The notes under the pieces are model-generated. The model saw only the letters and a program-made list of their open reading frames with translations, was not told the origin of the DNA and made no database searches. A program made the translations under genes and the position numbers. 16,696 nt of DNA, taken from contig DRJW01000287.1 of assembly GCA_011052055.1 (NCBI GenBank), positions 1 to 16,696 on the forward strand, read 5' to 3'. How positions within the stretch are numbered: the first letter of the stretch is position 1; the number at the start of each line of letters is the position of its first letter. The DNA comes from Nitrospirota bacterium (lineage in GTDB: Bacteria; Nitrospinota_A; UBA7883). This document shows positions 1-6,697 of this stretch, piece after piece.

Positions 1-396
1 ATAAAAACTCTAGTCCCTCGTGTTATCGGGCAAACGAAAAAGTCTCCTTACAAGTCAAAATCTTCGAACAGACCAAAACTAGTACAATGGAGCGACGGAT
101 CACCAGGCATGACAGTAGAAAATTGGGCCGATCTTCTGGCGCAGGTGACTGAGAAAAGCCTGATAATGGGGTTGGATGAAAACGCCCTCCCTATGCCATG
201 GGCGAAGAGAGAGGATGATGAAAAAATCAGAAATAGTTCTCCACGCAAGGTTGGAGAGAACATTTATATATCCTCAAAAATGACTATGATGACAGCCGAA
301 AATTATTGCTCGAAAATGATGAAAAGTTTAGAAAAACCAAGTGGATTTATGACAATTGTTCTCCAGGATGACACTGTCATTACAATTCCAGAGTGA
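1..396 (+). CDS. Unassigned protein, C-terminal part (5' end outside window)
   Basis: The first in-frame ATG is at 109 (95 residues), but the same frame is open without a stop from base 1, and no ATG, GTG or TTG occurs in it before 109. The 36 codons before 109 also read like protein: a segment RPKLVQWSDGSPG leads directly into TVENWADLLAQV. I therefore read this as the C-terminal end of a longer gene. The pattern of a short W-D-L-L helix followed by a G-x-Y-I-S-S...T-A-x-x-Y-C stretch near the C terminus recalls small C-terminal modules attached to nuclease- and defence-associated proteins; this is memory of a pattern, not an assignment. The region is more AT-rich than the genes to its right, which fits an accessory origin. 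No function is proposed. If translation really starts at 109, the ribosome site is weak. Confidence 0.5.
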   Translation: MKTLVPRVIGQTKKSPYKSKSSNRPKLVQWSDGSPGMTVENWADLLAQVTEKSLIMGLDENALPMPWAKREDDEKIRNSSPRKVGENIYISSKMTMMTAENYCSKMMKSLEKPSGFMTIVLQDDTVITIPE

Positions 397-455
397 AGAT
401 TTTATGAATTTAAAAAGGGGAAAGAAGGAGGATTTGACAGGGGCGCCGCCCAAGG

Positions 456-1082
456 TCACCCAAAATATCCTTTAACGGCTGAGAGAACAAACTCCGCCCC
501 CATCGCAAGCAGAATAAGCCCCAATACTCGTATGAGTATCCGAAGGCCTGTCTCTCCCACCCAGTCCGCCATTTTCTGACCCTCGCGCAGTATCAGCGCC
601 GTGAGGCCGGTGGCGCAAAGTATGGCCAAAATCAGCATAAACCAGCCGACCGCCCCCTGCGCCCTGTCGGCGAAAACGATGACGGTCGCTATCGCCGCCG
701 GGCCTGCCAGCAGAGGTATGGCCATAGGGATGATGGCTATATCCTCCTTGTCTCCCGCTTCGTCCCTTTCGCTTTTCATTGTCCTGTAGGTCAGCGACTT
801 TCCCTCCAGCATTCTTAAAGAGAGCTGAATAAGAATCACTCCTCCAGCCACTTTGAGGGCCTGGATCGATATCCCGAACAGGGCGAAAATTGCGCCGCCG
901 GCGACGGCGAAAACCAACAAGATCGCCACCATCGCTCTGGAGGCCCTGATGGCCTGGGCCGCTCTTTTCTCTACAGCCTCATCAGGGGTTAAAGCGATCA
1001 GTGTCACCGCCGCGCCGAACGGGTCAAGCACAGAAAACAGAGTGACAAAGCAGTTAAGAAAAAATATGAAAGAGTCCGCCAT
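456..1082 (-). CDS. MarC family integral membrane protein
   Basis: A 208-residue hydrophobic protein with about six membrane segments, the usual size and topology of the MarC (UPF0056) family. Family marks are the LDPFGA turn at residues 19-24, the A-L-K-V-A-G-G-V-I-L-I helix near 75-85, and the re-entrant-looking A-I-P-L-L-A-G-P-A motif at 121-129. Between the two halves is a charged cytoplasmic-looking loop (about residues 93-115). The biochemical role of MarC proteins is not established; the old link to multiple antibiotic resistance in E. coli was not supported by later work, so a resistance role should not be assumed. The gene is divergent from pdxJ across 70 bp and convergent with the partial gene on its other side. 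A clear Shine-Dalgarno sequence is not visible before the ATG. Confidence 0.9.
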   Translation of the reverse strand: MADSFIFFLNCFVTLFSVLDPFGAAVTLIALTPDEAVEKRAAQAIRASRAMVAILLVFAVAGGAIFALFGISIQALKVAGGVILIQLSLRMLEGKSLTYRTMKSERDEAGDKEDIAIIPMAIPLLAGPAAIATVIVFADRAQGAVGWFMLILAILCATGLTALILREGQKMADWVGETGLRILIRVLGLILLAMGAEFVLSAVKGYFG

Positions 1083-1105
1083 GACGCTTACATTAATCGC
1101 GATAG

Positions 1106-1134
1106 TTGTTATACTTGATATTCTATTCGATATT
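1106..1134 (+). promoter_or_regulatory. Possible sigma70-type promoter for pdxJ
   Basis: TTGTTA (1106-1111), a 17-base spacer, then GATATT (1129-1134), each matching the consensus hexamer at four of six positions. It lies in the only gap upstream of pdxJ. The predicted start of transcription would fall close to the Shine-Dalgarno sequence, giving a very short leader, so the call is weak. Confidence 0.25.
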
Positions 1135-1152
1135 AACAGCTGGGAGAGTTAA

Positions 1153-1884
1153 ATGGCCAAACTTTGCGTAAATGTCGATCATGTGGCCACTTTGCGCGAA
1201 GCCCGCAAAATTGATATGCCCGATCCGCTCGAAGCGGCGCTTTTGGCGGAAAAAGCCGGAAGCGCGGGTATCACTGTTCATCTGCGCGAGGACAGGCGGC
1301 ATATTCATGATCGTGATGTCAGGGCCATAAAAAAGGCGATAAAAACAAAATTGAACCTGGAGATGGCCACTGTTCCGGAGATAGTGGAATTCGCCCTGAA
1401 AATCCGTCCCGATCAAGTCACTTTTGTCCCGGAGCGTCGCCAGGAAATTACCACTGAAGGCGGCCTTGATGTTACCGTCCGCCAGAGAAAAATGAGAAAG
1501 ATCATCGAATCTTTCAGGAAAAAGGGGATCACCGTCTCTCTTTTTATCGATCCCGATCCGCGCCAGGTGCGCGCCTCCTCCGATCTGGGCGCTGACGCCA
1601 TAGAACTGAACACCGGCCAATACTCACAAACTAAAACCGGAAGAAAACTGAAGACCGAGCTTGATAAGATAGAAAAGGCGGCCGCGCTGTCGGATGGCCT
1701 GTCGCTTGTCACTCACGCAGGCCATGGATTAAACCTGAATAATATCAGGCCGATAGCCTCGATCCCTGTCATTGAGGAGCTCAACATAGGACATAGTATT
1801 ATCGCAAGAGCTATCATGGTGGGGTTAGGCGCCGCCGTGGCAGAGATGCGCAAAGCCATAGTTATAAAGCCGTCACGGAAATAA
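1153..1884 (+). CDS. pdxJ: Pyridoxine 5'-phosphate synthase PdxJ
   Basis: PdxJ condenses 1-deoxy-D-xylulose 5-phosphate with 3-amino-2-oxopropyl phosphate to give pyridoxine 5'-phosphate, the ring-closing step of the DXP-dependent vitamin B6 pathway. It is a cytoplasmic TIM-barrel enzyme. The 243-residue length is typical. Family motifs are all present: N-V-D-H-V-A-T-L-R at 7-15, T-V-H-L-R-E-D-R-R-H at 41-50 (His43, Arg45, His50 correspond to E. coli His45, Arg47, His52), N-L-E-M at 68-71 with the catalytic Glu70, T-T-E-G-G-L-D-V, the A-G-H-G-L loop and E-L-N-I-G-H near the C terminus. GGGAG at 1142-1146 lies seven bases before the ATG and fixes the start. No other B6 gene is adjacent; pdxA is not in the window. 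Confidence 0.98.
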   Translation: MAKLCVNVDHVATLREARKIDMPDPLEAALLAEKAGSAGITVHLREDRRHIHDRDVRAIKKAIKTKLNLEMATVPEIVEFALKIRPDQVTFVPERRQEITTEGGLDVTVRQRKMRKIIESFRKKGITVSLFIDPDPRQVRASSDLGADAIELNTGQYSQTKTGRKLKTELDKIEKAAALSDGLSLVTHAGHGLNLNNIRPIASIPVIEELNIGHSIIARAIMVGLGAAVAEMRKAIVIKPSRK

Positions 1885-1950
1885 ATAAAATCAAGATATT
1901 TCAGCGTATATTTATTTTGTTGAAAATCCGGACTATTAAGCAGATAATGC

Positions 1951-1973
1951 ACTGTTATTGAAAGTAATACAGT
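1951..1973 (+). other. Small hairpin in the pdxJ-HEAT gene gap
   Basis: ACTGTTATT (1951-1959) pairs with AATACAGT (1966-1973) as an eight-pair stem with one bulged T and a GAAAGT loop. No T-run follows, so it is not a classical intrinsic terminator. It could be a transcript-processing or weak attenuation structure in the 108-bp gap, or chance. Confidence 0.3.
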
Positions 1974-1992
1974 TCCATTTAGCGAGGATTTT

Positions 1993-2988
1993 ATGAGCCA
2001 GAGCTTACTTGAGACTCTTCTTAAGGCCAGAGACGATGATAACGCCAACGTCCGGAAAGCCGCCGCTATTTCTCTTGGAGATCAGGACAACTCCCATGCC
2101 AAAGCCGCCCTGGTGAAAATGCTCTCCGACAAGGTTTGGCAAGTCAGAGAAGAGGTCATTAATTCAATACAAAAAGCTAAAATCACCGAAGCCGCCCCGC
2201 ATCTTTTAAAAATCCTGGGATGCGATGACGAAAGCCAGGCAAGAAAAGCCATCCTTAAATGGGCCGCCGCCAAAGGTGAGGATCAGGCCGCCTCCAAAGC
2301 CAAGGGAGGCGCGAACCCTCTCGCCGGAGGCGGTAAGAAAAAAGTCGAGCCCAATCCGTGGCAGATCAAAAAGGCGGCGGCTCTCGCTGTCAGCTCGCTT
2401 CGTCCCGATCTTGCCGCCGCGCCCCTGATGGAAATGCTGAAGGTAGAAAATCCATCGGTGCGCTCCGCCGCCCTTATAGGGCTCGGCACAATACAGTCCC
2501 TGGAGGCCATCGGCGAAGCTATTGCGATGTGCGAGGATAAGGACTGGAATATACGCAAAACCGCCGCCATGATTCTTGGCAGGCTCAAGGCGGAACAGGC
2601 GGCGCCGGTCTTGATAAAACTTCTGGGTGACGATAAATTTTCAGTCCGGACGGAAGCCGTAATAGCCCTCAACCATATAAAGCCTCCGGAAGCTTTAGAG
2701 CCGCTTGTAAATACGCTGGCAAACGACAATAACTATGAAGTTCGTAAAACCGCCGCCACCGCTCTTGGTAATTTAAAAAATGAAGAGATAGCGCCAGCCC
2801 TTTTCAAGGCTCTTGAGGACGATAACTGGATGGTTAAAAAAGCCGCGCTCGACTCGATCACAAACCTCAAGGTGGTTGACGGAATAGATTTTATGGCTCA
2901 AATGTTGGGCGATGAGCAAGAAGAGATAAGGTCGGCGGCGGCGGCTGGCCTTATCATGCTTACTAAAATCTCCAAAGCGAAAGTATAA
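1993..2988 (+). CDS. HEAT-repeat scaffold protein
   Basis: A 331-residue soluble protein made of repeated paired helices of the HEAT / PBS-lyase type. Recurring units end in V-R-K-A-A-A-x-S-L-G, V-R-S-A-A-L-I-G-L-G, I-R-K-T-A-A-M-I-L-G, V-R-T-E-A-V-I-A-L and V-R-K-T-A-A-T-A-L-G, spaced about 30 residues apart, giving roughly eight or nine repeats. Such solenoids bind other proteins and have no catalytic residues of their own. Between the second/third repeat and the rest (about residues 94-125) lies a lysine- and glycine-rich linker with K-G-G-A-N-P-L-A-G-G-G-K-K-K, which probably makes a flexible hinge between two solenoid blocks. There is no signal peptide. GAGG at 1984-1987, five bases before ATG, supports the start. 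It precedes a response-regulator/TPR protein and FliL on the same strand, suggesting a signalling or motility context, but no partner can be named. Confidence 0.88.
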   Translation: MSQSLLETLLKARDDDNANVRKAAAISLGDQDNSHAKAALVKMLSDKVWQVREEVINSIQKAKITEAAPHLLKILGCDDESQARKAILKWAAAKGEDQAASKAKGGANPLAGGGKKKVEPNPWQIKKAAALAVSSLRPDLAAAPLMEMLKVENPSVRSAALIGLGTIQSLEAIGEAIAMCEDKDWNIRKTAAMILGRLKAEQAAPVLIKLLGDDKFSVRTEAVIALNHIKPPEALEPLVNTLANDNNYEVRKTAATALGNLKNEEIAPALFKALEDDNWMVKKAALDSITNLKVVDGIDFMAQMLGDEQEEIRSAAAAGLIMLTKISKAKV

Positions 2989-3128
2989 TTTAATTGCTGA
3001 CTTGTCGATATAACATATGGTGAGCCTGCGGAGAATCCGGCTGGCGCCTGCGCGCTATTGCGGATACGGTAACCGGCGTCTGTTCGGGTTTTGTTTTTGT
3101 TACCAACAAACAAAAATGTTTTAATCAG

Positions 3129-4292
3129 ATGCGCTCGCTAGATAATCTTGTTGTCCTTGTGGTGGACGACGCGCCAAACATGCGGCGCACGCTCAAGGGG
3201 ATGTTGCGAAGTATCGGCGTATCGGAAGTTGTGGAGGCTGTGGATGGCGAAAACGCCTGGGAGCTCCTTAACACCGTTAATATCGATTTCATCATCAGCG
3301 ACTGGCACATGCCAAAACTCCCCGGACTGGAGCTTTTAAGGCGGGTTCGTGACAGGCCGTCATTAAGGGAAATTCCTTTTTTAATTGTGTCGGGCGAGGC
3401 GTCGGAAACCAGAATCGCCCAGGCCGCCGAAACAGAAGTCGATGGATGCCTCCTCAAGCCTTTCATGGCCCGGACGCTGGAGGAGAAGATAAAATATATT
3501 ATCTACAGGATGGATCATCCATCGCCCTTTGAAAAACGGATAAAAACCGGTCTTATCATGATTGAGCAGAATATGTACGACGAGGCGCTGGTCGAATTCG
3601 GAGAAGCTCTTAATTTGAAACCCGATTCCGCCAGGGCGCGCCATGCCCTTGGCGAGGTGTGCATGCTGATGGGTGAGGCCGATAAGGCGGAGCGGTGGCT
3701 CCTGGAGGCGGCCAGCGTTAATCCGCAGTATCTCCGGGTGCATGAAGGGCTGGGAGAGCTTTATAAAAATAAAGGAAAAGACGATATGGCTCTTGTCTAC
3801 CTGGAGCGGGCGGCGGAGATAAGTCCCCATAACGCAAGCAGGCAGATAACGCTGGGTAAGATATATGTCGATCAGGGCGAAACCGAAAAAGCGGAGGATG
3901 CTTTCAAGACGGCTTTGGAGAGCGGGCCAGACACGGCTGATCTCCATACCGAAATCGGGGAAATCTATCTTGCGTCTGGAGACGCTTCCAAAGCCGCCAA
4001 CTCGTTTAAAAGCTCGCTTAACATTTCGCAAAGCGTTCATGTTTATAACAGGCTGGGAATCGCCCTTCGCAGGAAAAAACGGTTCCCGGAAGCCATTGAA
4101 GAATACTATAAAGCGCTCAAAGTCGATCCAAACGACGAAGCTGTCTACTACAATATCGGCCGCGCGCATATCGACATGAAGCAATATGATAGAGCGCGTG
4201 ACGCGCTTAAACAGGCCTTGAAACTCGATCCCGATTTTGAGGAGTGCGCCGAACTATTATCTCAACTAGAAAAAGTCGCCGGAAAAGGGTAG
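3129..4292 (+). CDS. Response-regulator receiver / TPR fusion protein
   Basis: 387 residues in two parts. Residues 6-122 form a CheY-like receiver domain with every functional position: acidic pair Asp13-Asp14, phospho-acceptor Asp58 in I-I-S-D-W-H-M-P, Ser88 in the V-S-G-E switch position, and Lys110-Pro111. From about residue 135 to the end the chain is a run of six to seven TPR units (for example A-L-V-E-F-G-E-A-L-N-L-K-P-D-S and A-L-K-V-D-P-N-D-E-A-V-Y-Y-N-I-G). There is no DNA-binding or enzymatic output domain, so the expected output is a phosphorylation-dependent change in protein binding through the TPR solenoid. No histidine kinase is in the window. No strong ribosome site precedes the ATG, but the receiver domain starts normally from it. 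The gene is 18 bases upstream of fliL and likely cotranscribed with it, suggesting a part in flagellar or chemotactic control (inference). Confidence 0.92.
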   Translation: MRSLDNLVVLVVDDAPNMRRTLKGMLRSIGVSEVVEAVDGENAWELLNTVNIDFIISDWHMPKLPGLELLRRVRDRPSLREIPFLIVSGEASETRIAQAAETEVDGCLLKPFMARTLEEKIKYIIYRMDHPSPFEKRIKTGLIMIEQNMYDEALVEFGEALNLKPDSARARHALGEVCMLMGEADKAERWLLEAASVNPQYLRVHEGLGELYKNKGKDDMALVYLERAAEISPHNASRQITLGKIYVDQGETEKAEDAFKTALESGPDTADLHTEIGEIYLASGDASKAANSFKSSLNISQSVHVYNRLGIALRRKKRFPEAIEEYYKALKVDPNDEAVYYNIGRAHIDMKQYDRARDALKQALKLDPDFEECAELLSQLEKVAGKG

Positions 4293-4310
4293 TCCCGTCT
4301 ATTAGCCTAA

Positions 4311-4970
4311 ATGGCCAAGAAAAAAAGAAGAACCGAACTCGATATAGACCCCTCAATATTGAGTGAGGGCGAAGCAGAAGCGTCCTCCGAACAGGACGCC
4401 CCGGCCGCTCCGGCGCCAGCCGCCAAAAAAGAATCAGAAGCGAAAGAAGGGCCGGCGGAGGGCGGGGCCGAAAAAAGAAAAATCAATAAGGCCAAGCTGG
4501 CCCTGATCGCCGTCGGCGCAATGGGCGCCGTATCCCTGGCAACGGCTATAGTATGGGGCATTATTACCTCGCCGCCTGAAAAAATGGAAGAGCCAGAGAA
4601 GGCGGAAGTTGAAAAGGTGGTAAAAAAAGAGGAGCCGGTTGTTGTCATCCCTAAAATCGAGGTCAACATACCTCCCATTTTTGTATTCAAGCCTTTTCTG
4701 GTGAATTTGGGCAAAGGAGAAGACCGTCGTCTGGTCAGAGTAAATTTCTCCGCCCAAATGAGCGGCGACAAGGTTAACGAGGAAATTAAAAGAAACCTTG
4801 TCCTGATTCGTGAAAATATTTATTATTTCCTGCAAAGCAAATCAATTGATATGTTTCGCGTCGAGGAGAAAAAAAAGCGGATGGCGGTGGACATGGCTAT
4901 TGTTCTTAACCGCTCTATCCAATCGGGCGCGATTACAAAAATTCTGGTCTCCGGACTTGTAATCAAATAG
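4311..4970 (+). CDS. fliL: Flagellar basal body-associated protein FliL
   Basis: FliL is a single-pass inner-membrane protein that sits beside the flagellar stator complexes and supports torque or stator engagement. The 219-residue protein has the expected layout: a lysine-rich cytoplasmic start, a long Glu/Ala/Lys low-complexity stretch (about 18-57), one membrane helix at about 62-86, a charged periplasmic linker (89-108), then the conserved domain from about 120, with P-F-L-V-N-L near 128-133, V-R-V-N-F-S-A and a final R-S-I-Q-S-G-A-I-T-K-I-L...L-V-I-K. The cytoplasmic tail is longer than in E. coli FliL. The gene follows the receiver/TPR gene by 18 bases. FliM, FliN and other flagellar genes that often follow fliL are absent, so this copy is away from a main flagellar operon. 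Confidence 0.9.
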   Translation: MAKKKRRTELDIDPSILSEGEAEASSEQDAPAAPAPAAKKESEAKEGPAEGGAEKRKINKAKLALIAVGAMGAVSLATAIVWGIITSPPEKMEEPEKAEVEKVVKKEEPVVVIPKIEVNIPPIFVFKPFLVNLGKGEDRRLVRVNFSAQMSGDKVNEEIKRNLVLIRENIYYFLQSKSIDMFRVEEKKKRMAVDMAIVLNRSIQSGAITKILVSGLVIK

Positions 4971-5017
4971 TTTAGCGCCTGGCAGTAACGAACTTTTATT
5001 GGAGGTTCCCTTAAGAT

Positions 5018-5029
5018 AAAACCGGTTTT
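5018..5029. promoter_or_regulatory. AAAACCGGTTTT palindrome before the DUF523 gene
   Basis: A perfect 12-base palindrome lies between a strong GGAGG (5001-5005) and the first ATG (5037) of the DUF523 gene. Without a loop it is better suited to binding a dimeric protein than to forming an RNA hairpin. An operator role is speculation; a chance origin is possible. Confidence 0.25.
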
Positions 5030-5036
5030 TACGCCT

Positions 5037-5627
5037 ATGCCTCATACGTTCACTCATCCCGCTAAAACCCCTATCATTTTAGGCGTCAGCGCGTGTCTCC
5101 TCGGCGCAAAAACAAGGTATAATGGTGAGCATGCGAAAAACCGGTTTGTCACCGGCATGCTCGGAGAGTTCATTGAATTTGCGCCGGTCTGCCCGGAAAC
5201 CGGGATCGGCCTTGCGACGCCAAGAGAGCCTGTACAACTAGTCGGAAACCGGGCAAGACCACGGGCCCTGGGGGTGAGCGACAGCCGGTTGGACATAACC
5301 GATAAACTTGATGCGTATGGCAAAAATTACGCCTTGAGTCACGCTGGAGAATTGAGCGGTTTTATCCTGAAAAGCCGGTCGCCCAGTTGTGGGATTAAAG
5401 TAGGCGTGACGGGGGATGATGGAATATCTGTTTCACCTGGAGTCGGTATTTTCGCCCGCCGGATCGTGGAGCGATTTCCGAACATGCCGGTTATAGAGGA
5501 GTCATGCCTGGATGACGAGGCCGTTCGACACAATTTTATCGAAAGAGCGGTGGCCTACAGCAGGTGGCGGAAAACAGAGGAGCGGGCAGGATCCTCTGGG
5601 CTCCCGCCTTTATACGGAGATTATTAA
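5037..5627 (+). CDS. DUF523 family protein (TudS-type [4Fe-4S] desulfurase)
   Basis: A 196-residue DUF523 protein. The best-studied member, TudS, is a [4Fe-4S] enzyme that removes sulfur from thiouracil, with the cluster held by three cysteines. The three expected cysteines are here: Cys20 in V-S-A-C-L-L-G, Cys52 in P-V-C-P-E (with the adjacent conserved Glu54) and Cys118 in S-P-S-C-G. The N-terminal V-S-A-C-L-L-G...T-R-Y-N-G and the S-R-S-P-S-C-G-I motifs are diagnostic for the family. Substrate cannot be told from sequence. The first ATG is poorly served: GGAGG lies at 5001-5005, 31 bases upstream, and an in-frame ATA at 5016 is ten bases after it, so the true start may differ from 5037. 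The fourth, C-terminal cysteine (Cys157) is not a family ligand as far as I know. The SUMF1-like gene starts six bases after the stop, so the two are probably cotranscribed. Confidence 0.88.
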   Translation: MPHTFTHPAKTPIILGVSACLLGAKTRYNGEHAKNRFVTGMLGEFIEFAPVCPETGIGLATPREPVQLVGNRARPRALGVSDSRLDITDKLDAYGKNYALSHAGELSGFILKSRSPSCGIKVGVTGDDGISVSPGVGIFARRIVERFPNMPVIEESCLDDEAVRHNFIERAVAYSRWRKTEERAGSSGLPPLYGDY

Positions 5628-5633
5628 AACTTT

Positions 5634-6452
5634 ATGAAAATATTTTTAGCTTTGCTGTACGCCGCGTCACTATCCGCCCTTGGCGCTGATTACAAAACTG
5701 ATAAACCGATGGCGCTCATCCCGCAAGGAGCGTTTTGGATGGGTAGCGGCCCGGATGAAAGAGAGTATGGTTATAAACTCGATGAGGCGCGCAAAAGTTT
5801 CGCGTCCCGCCGGTATAAGTGGTTTGAAAGCGAAAAACGGCGAAAGGTTAATCTGAAAAGTTATTCGATCGATATCAACCTTGTCACAAATAAAGATTAT
5901 TTCAAGTTCGTAAAAGCGACTGGGCGCAAGGCCCCGTTTGTGGACCGGAAAACATGGGATGGGTACCATCTCGCCCATTCGTACAAGGAGGTTAAGCGTT
6001 TTTTATGGAAAGATGGAGCCTTTCCAATAAAACGGGGAGCGCATCCGGTTGTCCTGGTGGATCACGCCGACGCTAAAGCTTACTGCGCGTGGCGCGAACT
6101 TCGGCTTCCATCGGAGGAGGAGTGGGAGAAGGCGGCGCGTGGCGCAAAGGGAAGATATTTTCCATGGGGAAACGAATTTAATCCTGAGTTCCTTAACAGC
6201 TACGACGCCGGGCCATACGACACTACTCCTGTCGGGAGTTATGAAAAGGGAAAAAGCGTCTACGGCCTGTACGACATGGCAGGGCAGGTGTTTGAATGGA
6301 CATCCACTCCCGCAAAACCGTCCGGGAAATATATTGTCAAAGGAGGCTCGTGGGACGATTATCCCGGCGTGACACGCGGCGCCGCCCGCCATGGCCGTCC
6401 TGAAACTATCAAGCATATCCTTATCGGTTTTCGGTGCGCGGGAAACCGTTGA
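5634..6452 (+). CDS. Exported SUMF1/FGE-fold protein without catalytic cysteines
   Basis: A 272-residue protein with an N-terminal Sec signal peptide (about residues 1-18, ending S-A-L-G-A) and a formylglycine-generating-enzyme sulfatase fold. Typical marks are M-A-L-I-P-Q-G-A-F-W-M-G-S, V-T-N-K-D-Y-F-K-F, H-P-V-V-L-V-D-H-A-D-A-K-A-Y-C-A-W, L-R-L-P-S-E-E-E-W-E-K-A-A-R-G, F-P-W-G-N, G-L-Y-D-M-A-G-Q-V-F-E-W and the final G-F-R-C-A. In true FGE the G-G-S-W/F segment is followed by two copper-binding cysteines about five residues apart; here the segment reads G-G-S-W-D-D-Y-P-G-V-T-R and has neither. It is therefore not expected to make formylglycine. Members with this change act as structural or ligand-binding modules or have other chemistry. 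No sulfatase gene is near. It follows the DUF523 gene by six bases; GGAGA at 5616-5620 may serve as its ribosome site. Confidence 0.9.
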   Translation: MKIFLALLYAASLSALGADYKTDKPMALIPQGAFWMGSGPDEREYGYKLDEARKSFASRRYKWFESEKRRKVNLKSYSIDINLVTNKDYFKFVKATGRKAPFVDRKTWDGYHLAHSYKEVKRFLWKDGAFPIKRGAHPVVLVDHADAKAYCAWRELRLPSEEEWEKAARGAKGRYFPWGNEFNPEFLNSYDAGPYDTTPVGSYEKGKSVYGLYDMAGQVFEWTSTPAKPSGKYIVKGGSWDDYPGVTRGAARHGRPETIKHILIGFRCAGNR

Positions 6453-6697
6453 CCTGGATTTACGACAAACTGCGGCGCGGCGCATATCCACACACGCTTT
6501 AGCGGGAATCTACAATGCCGCTATGCTAACAACAAAAACCCGGCGCGAAGTAGTTATATAATCAGATCGCGGAGACATAATATCTGGAAAACACGTTGTT
6601 GTGAGCAAAGCGAACACTCTCGTTGAGGAAAACTTTGGATAAAGGCTCTTTAGAATGACAAAATCTCCAATAGTTTTTTTCGCACAACATATTTAGC

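Noticed and set aside
425..463. Strong AAGGAGG followed by an in-frame TTG
   Set aside because: The reading from this TTG is only 13 codons and runs antisense into the end of the MarC gene; probably a relic or chance.
3080..3125. T- and A-rich stem-like stretch before the receiver-TPR gene
   Set aside because: Pairing breaks after about six base pairs and consists mostly of A-T pairs; it is not followed by the features of a terminator.
6453..6697. 245-base gap before the permease pair, with TATAAT at 6557-6562
   Set aside because: No -35 hexamer at suitable distance, no tRNA or clear hairpin and no coding frame of note; a promoter presumably lies here but I cannot place it.
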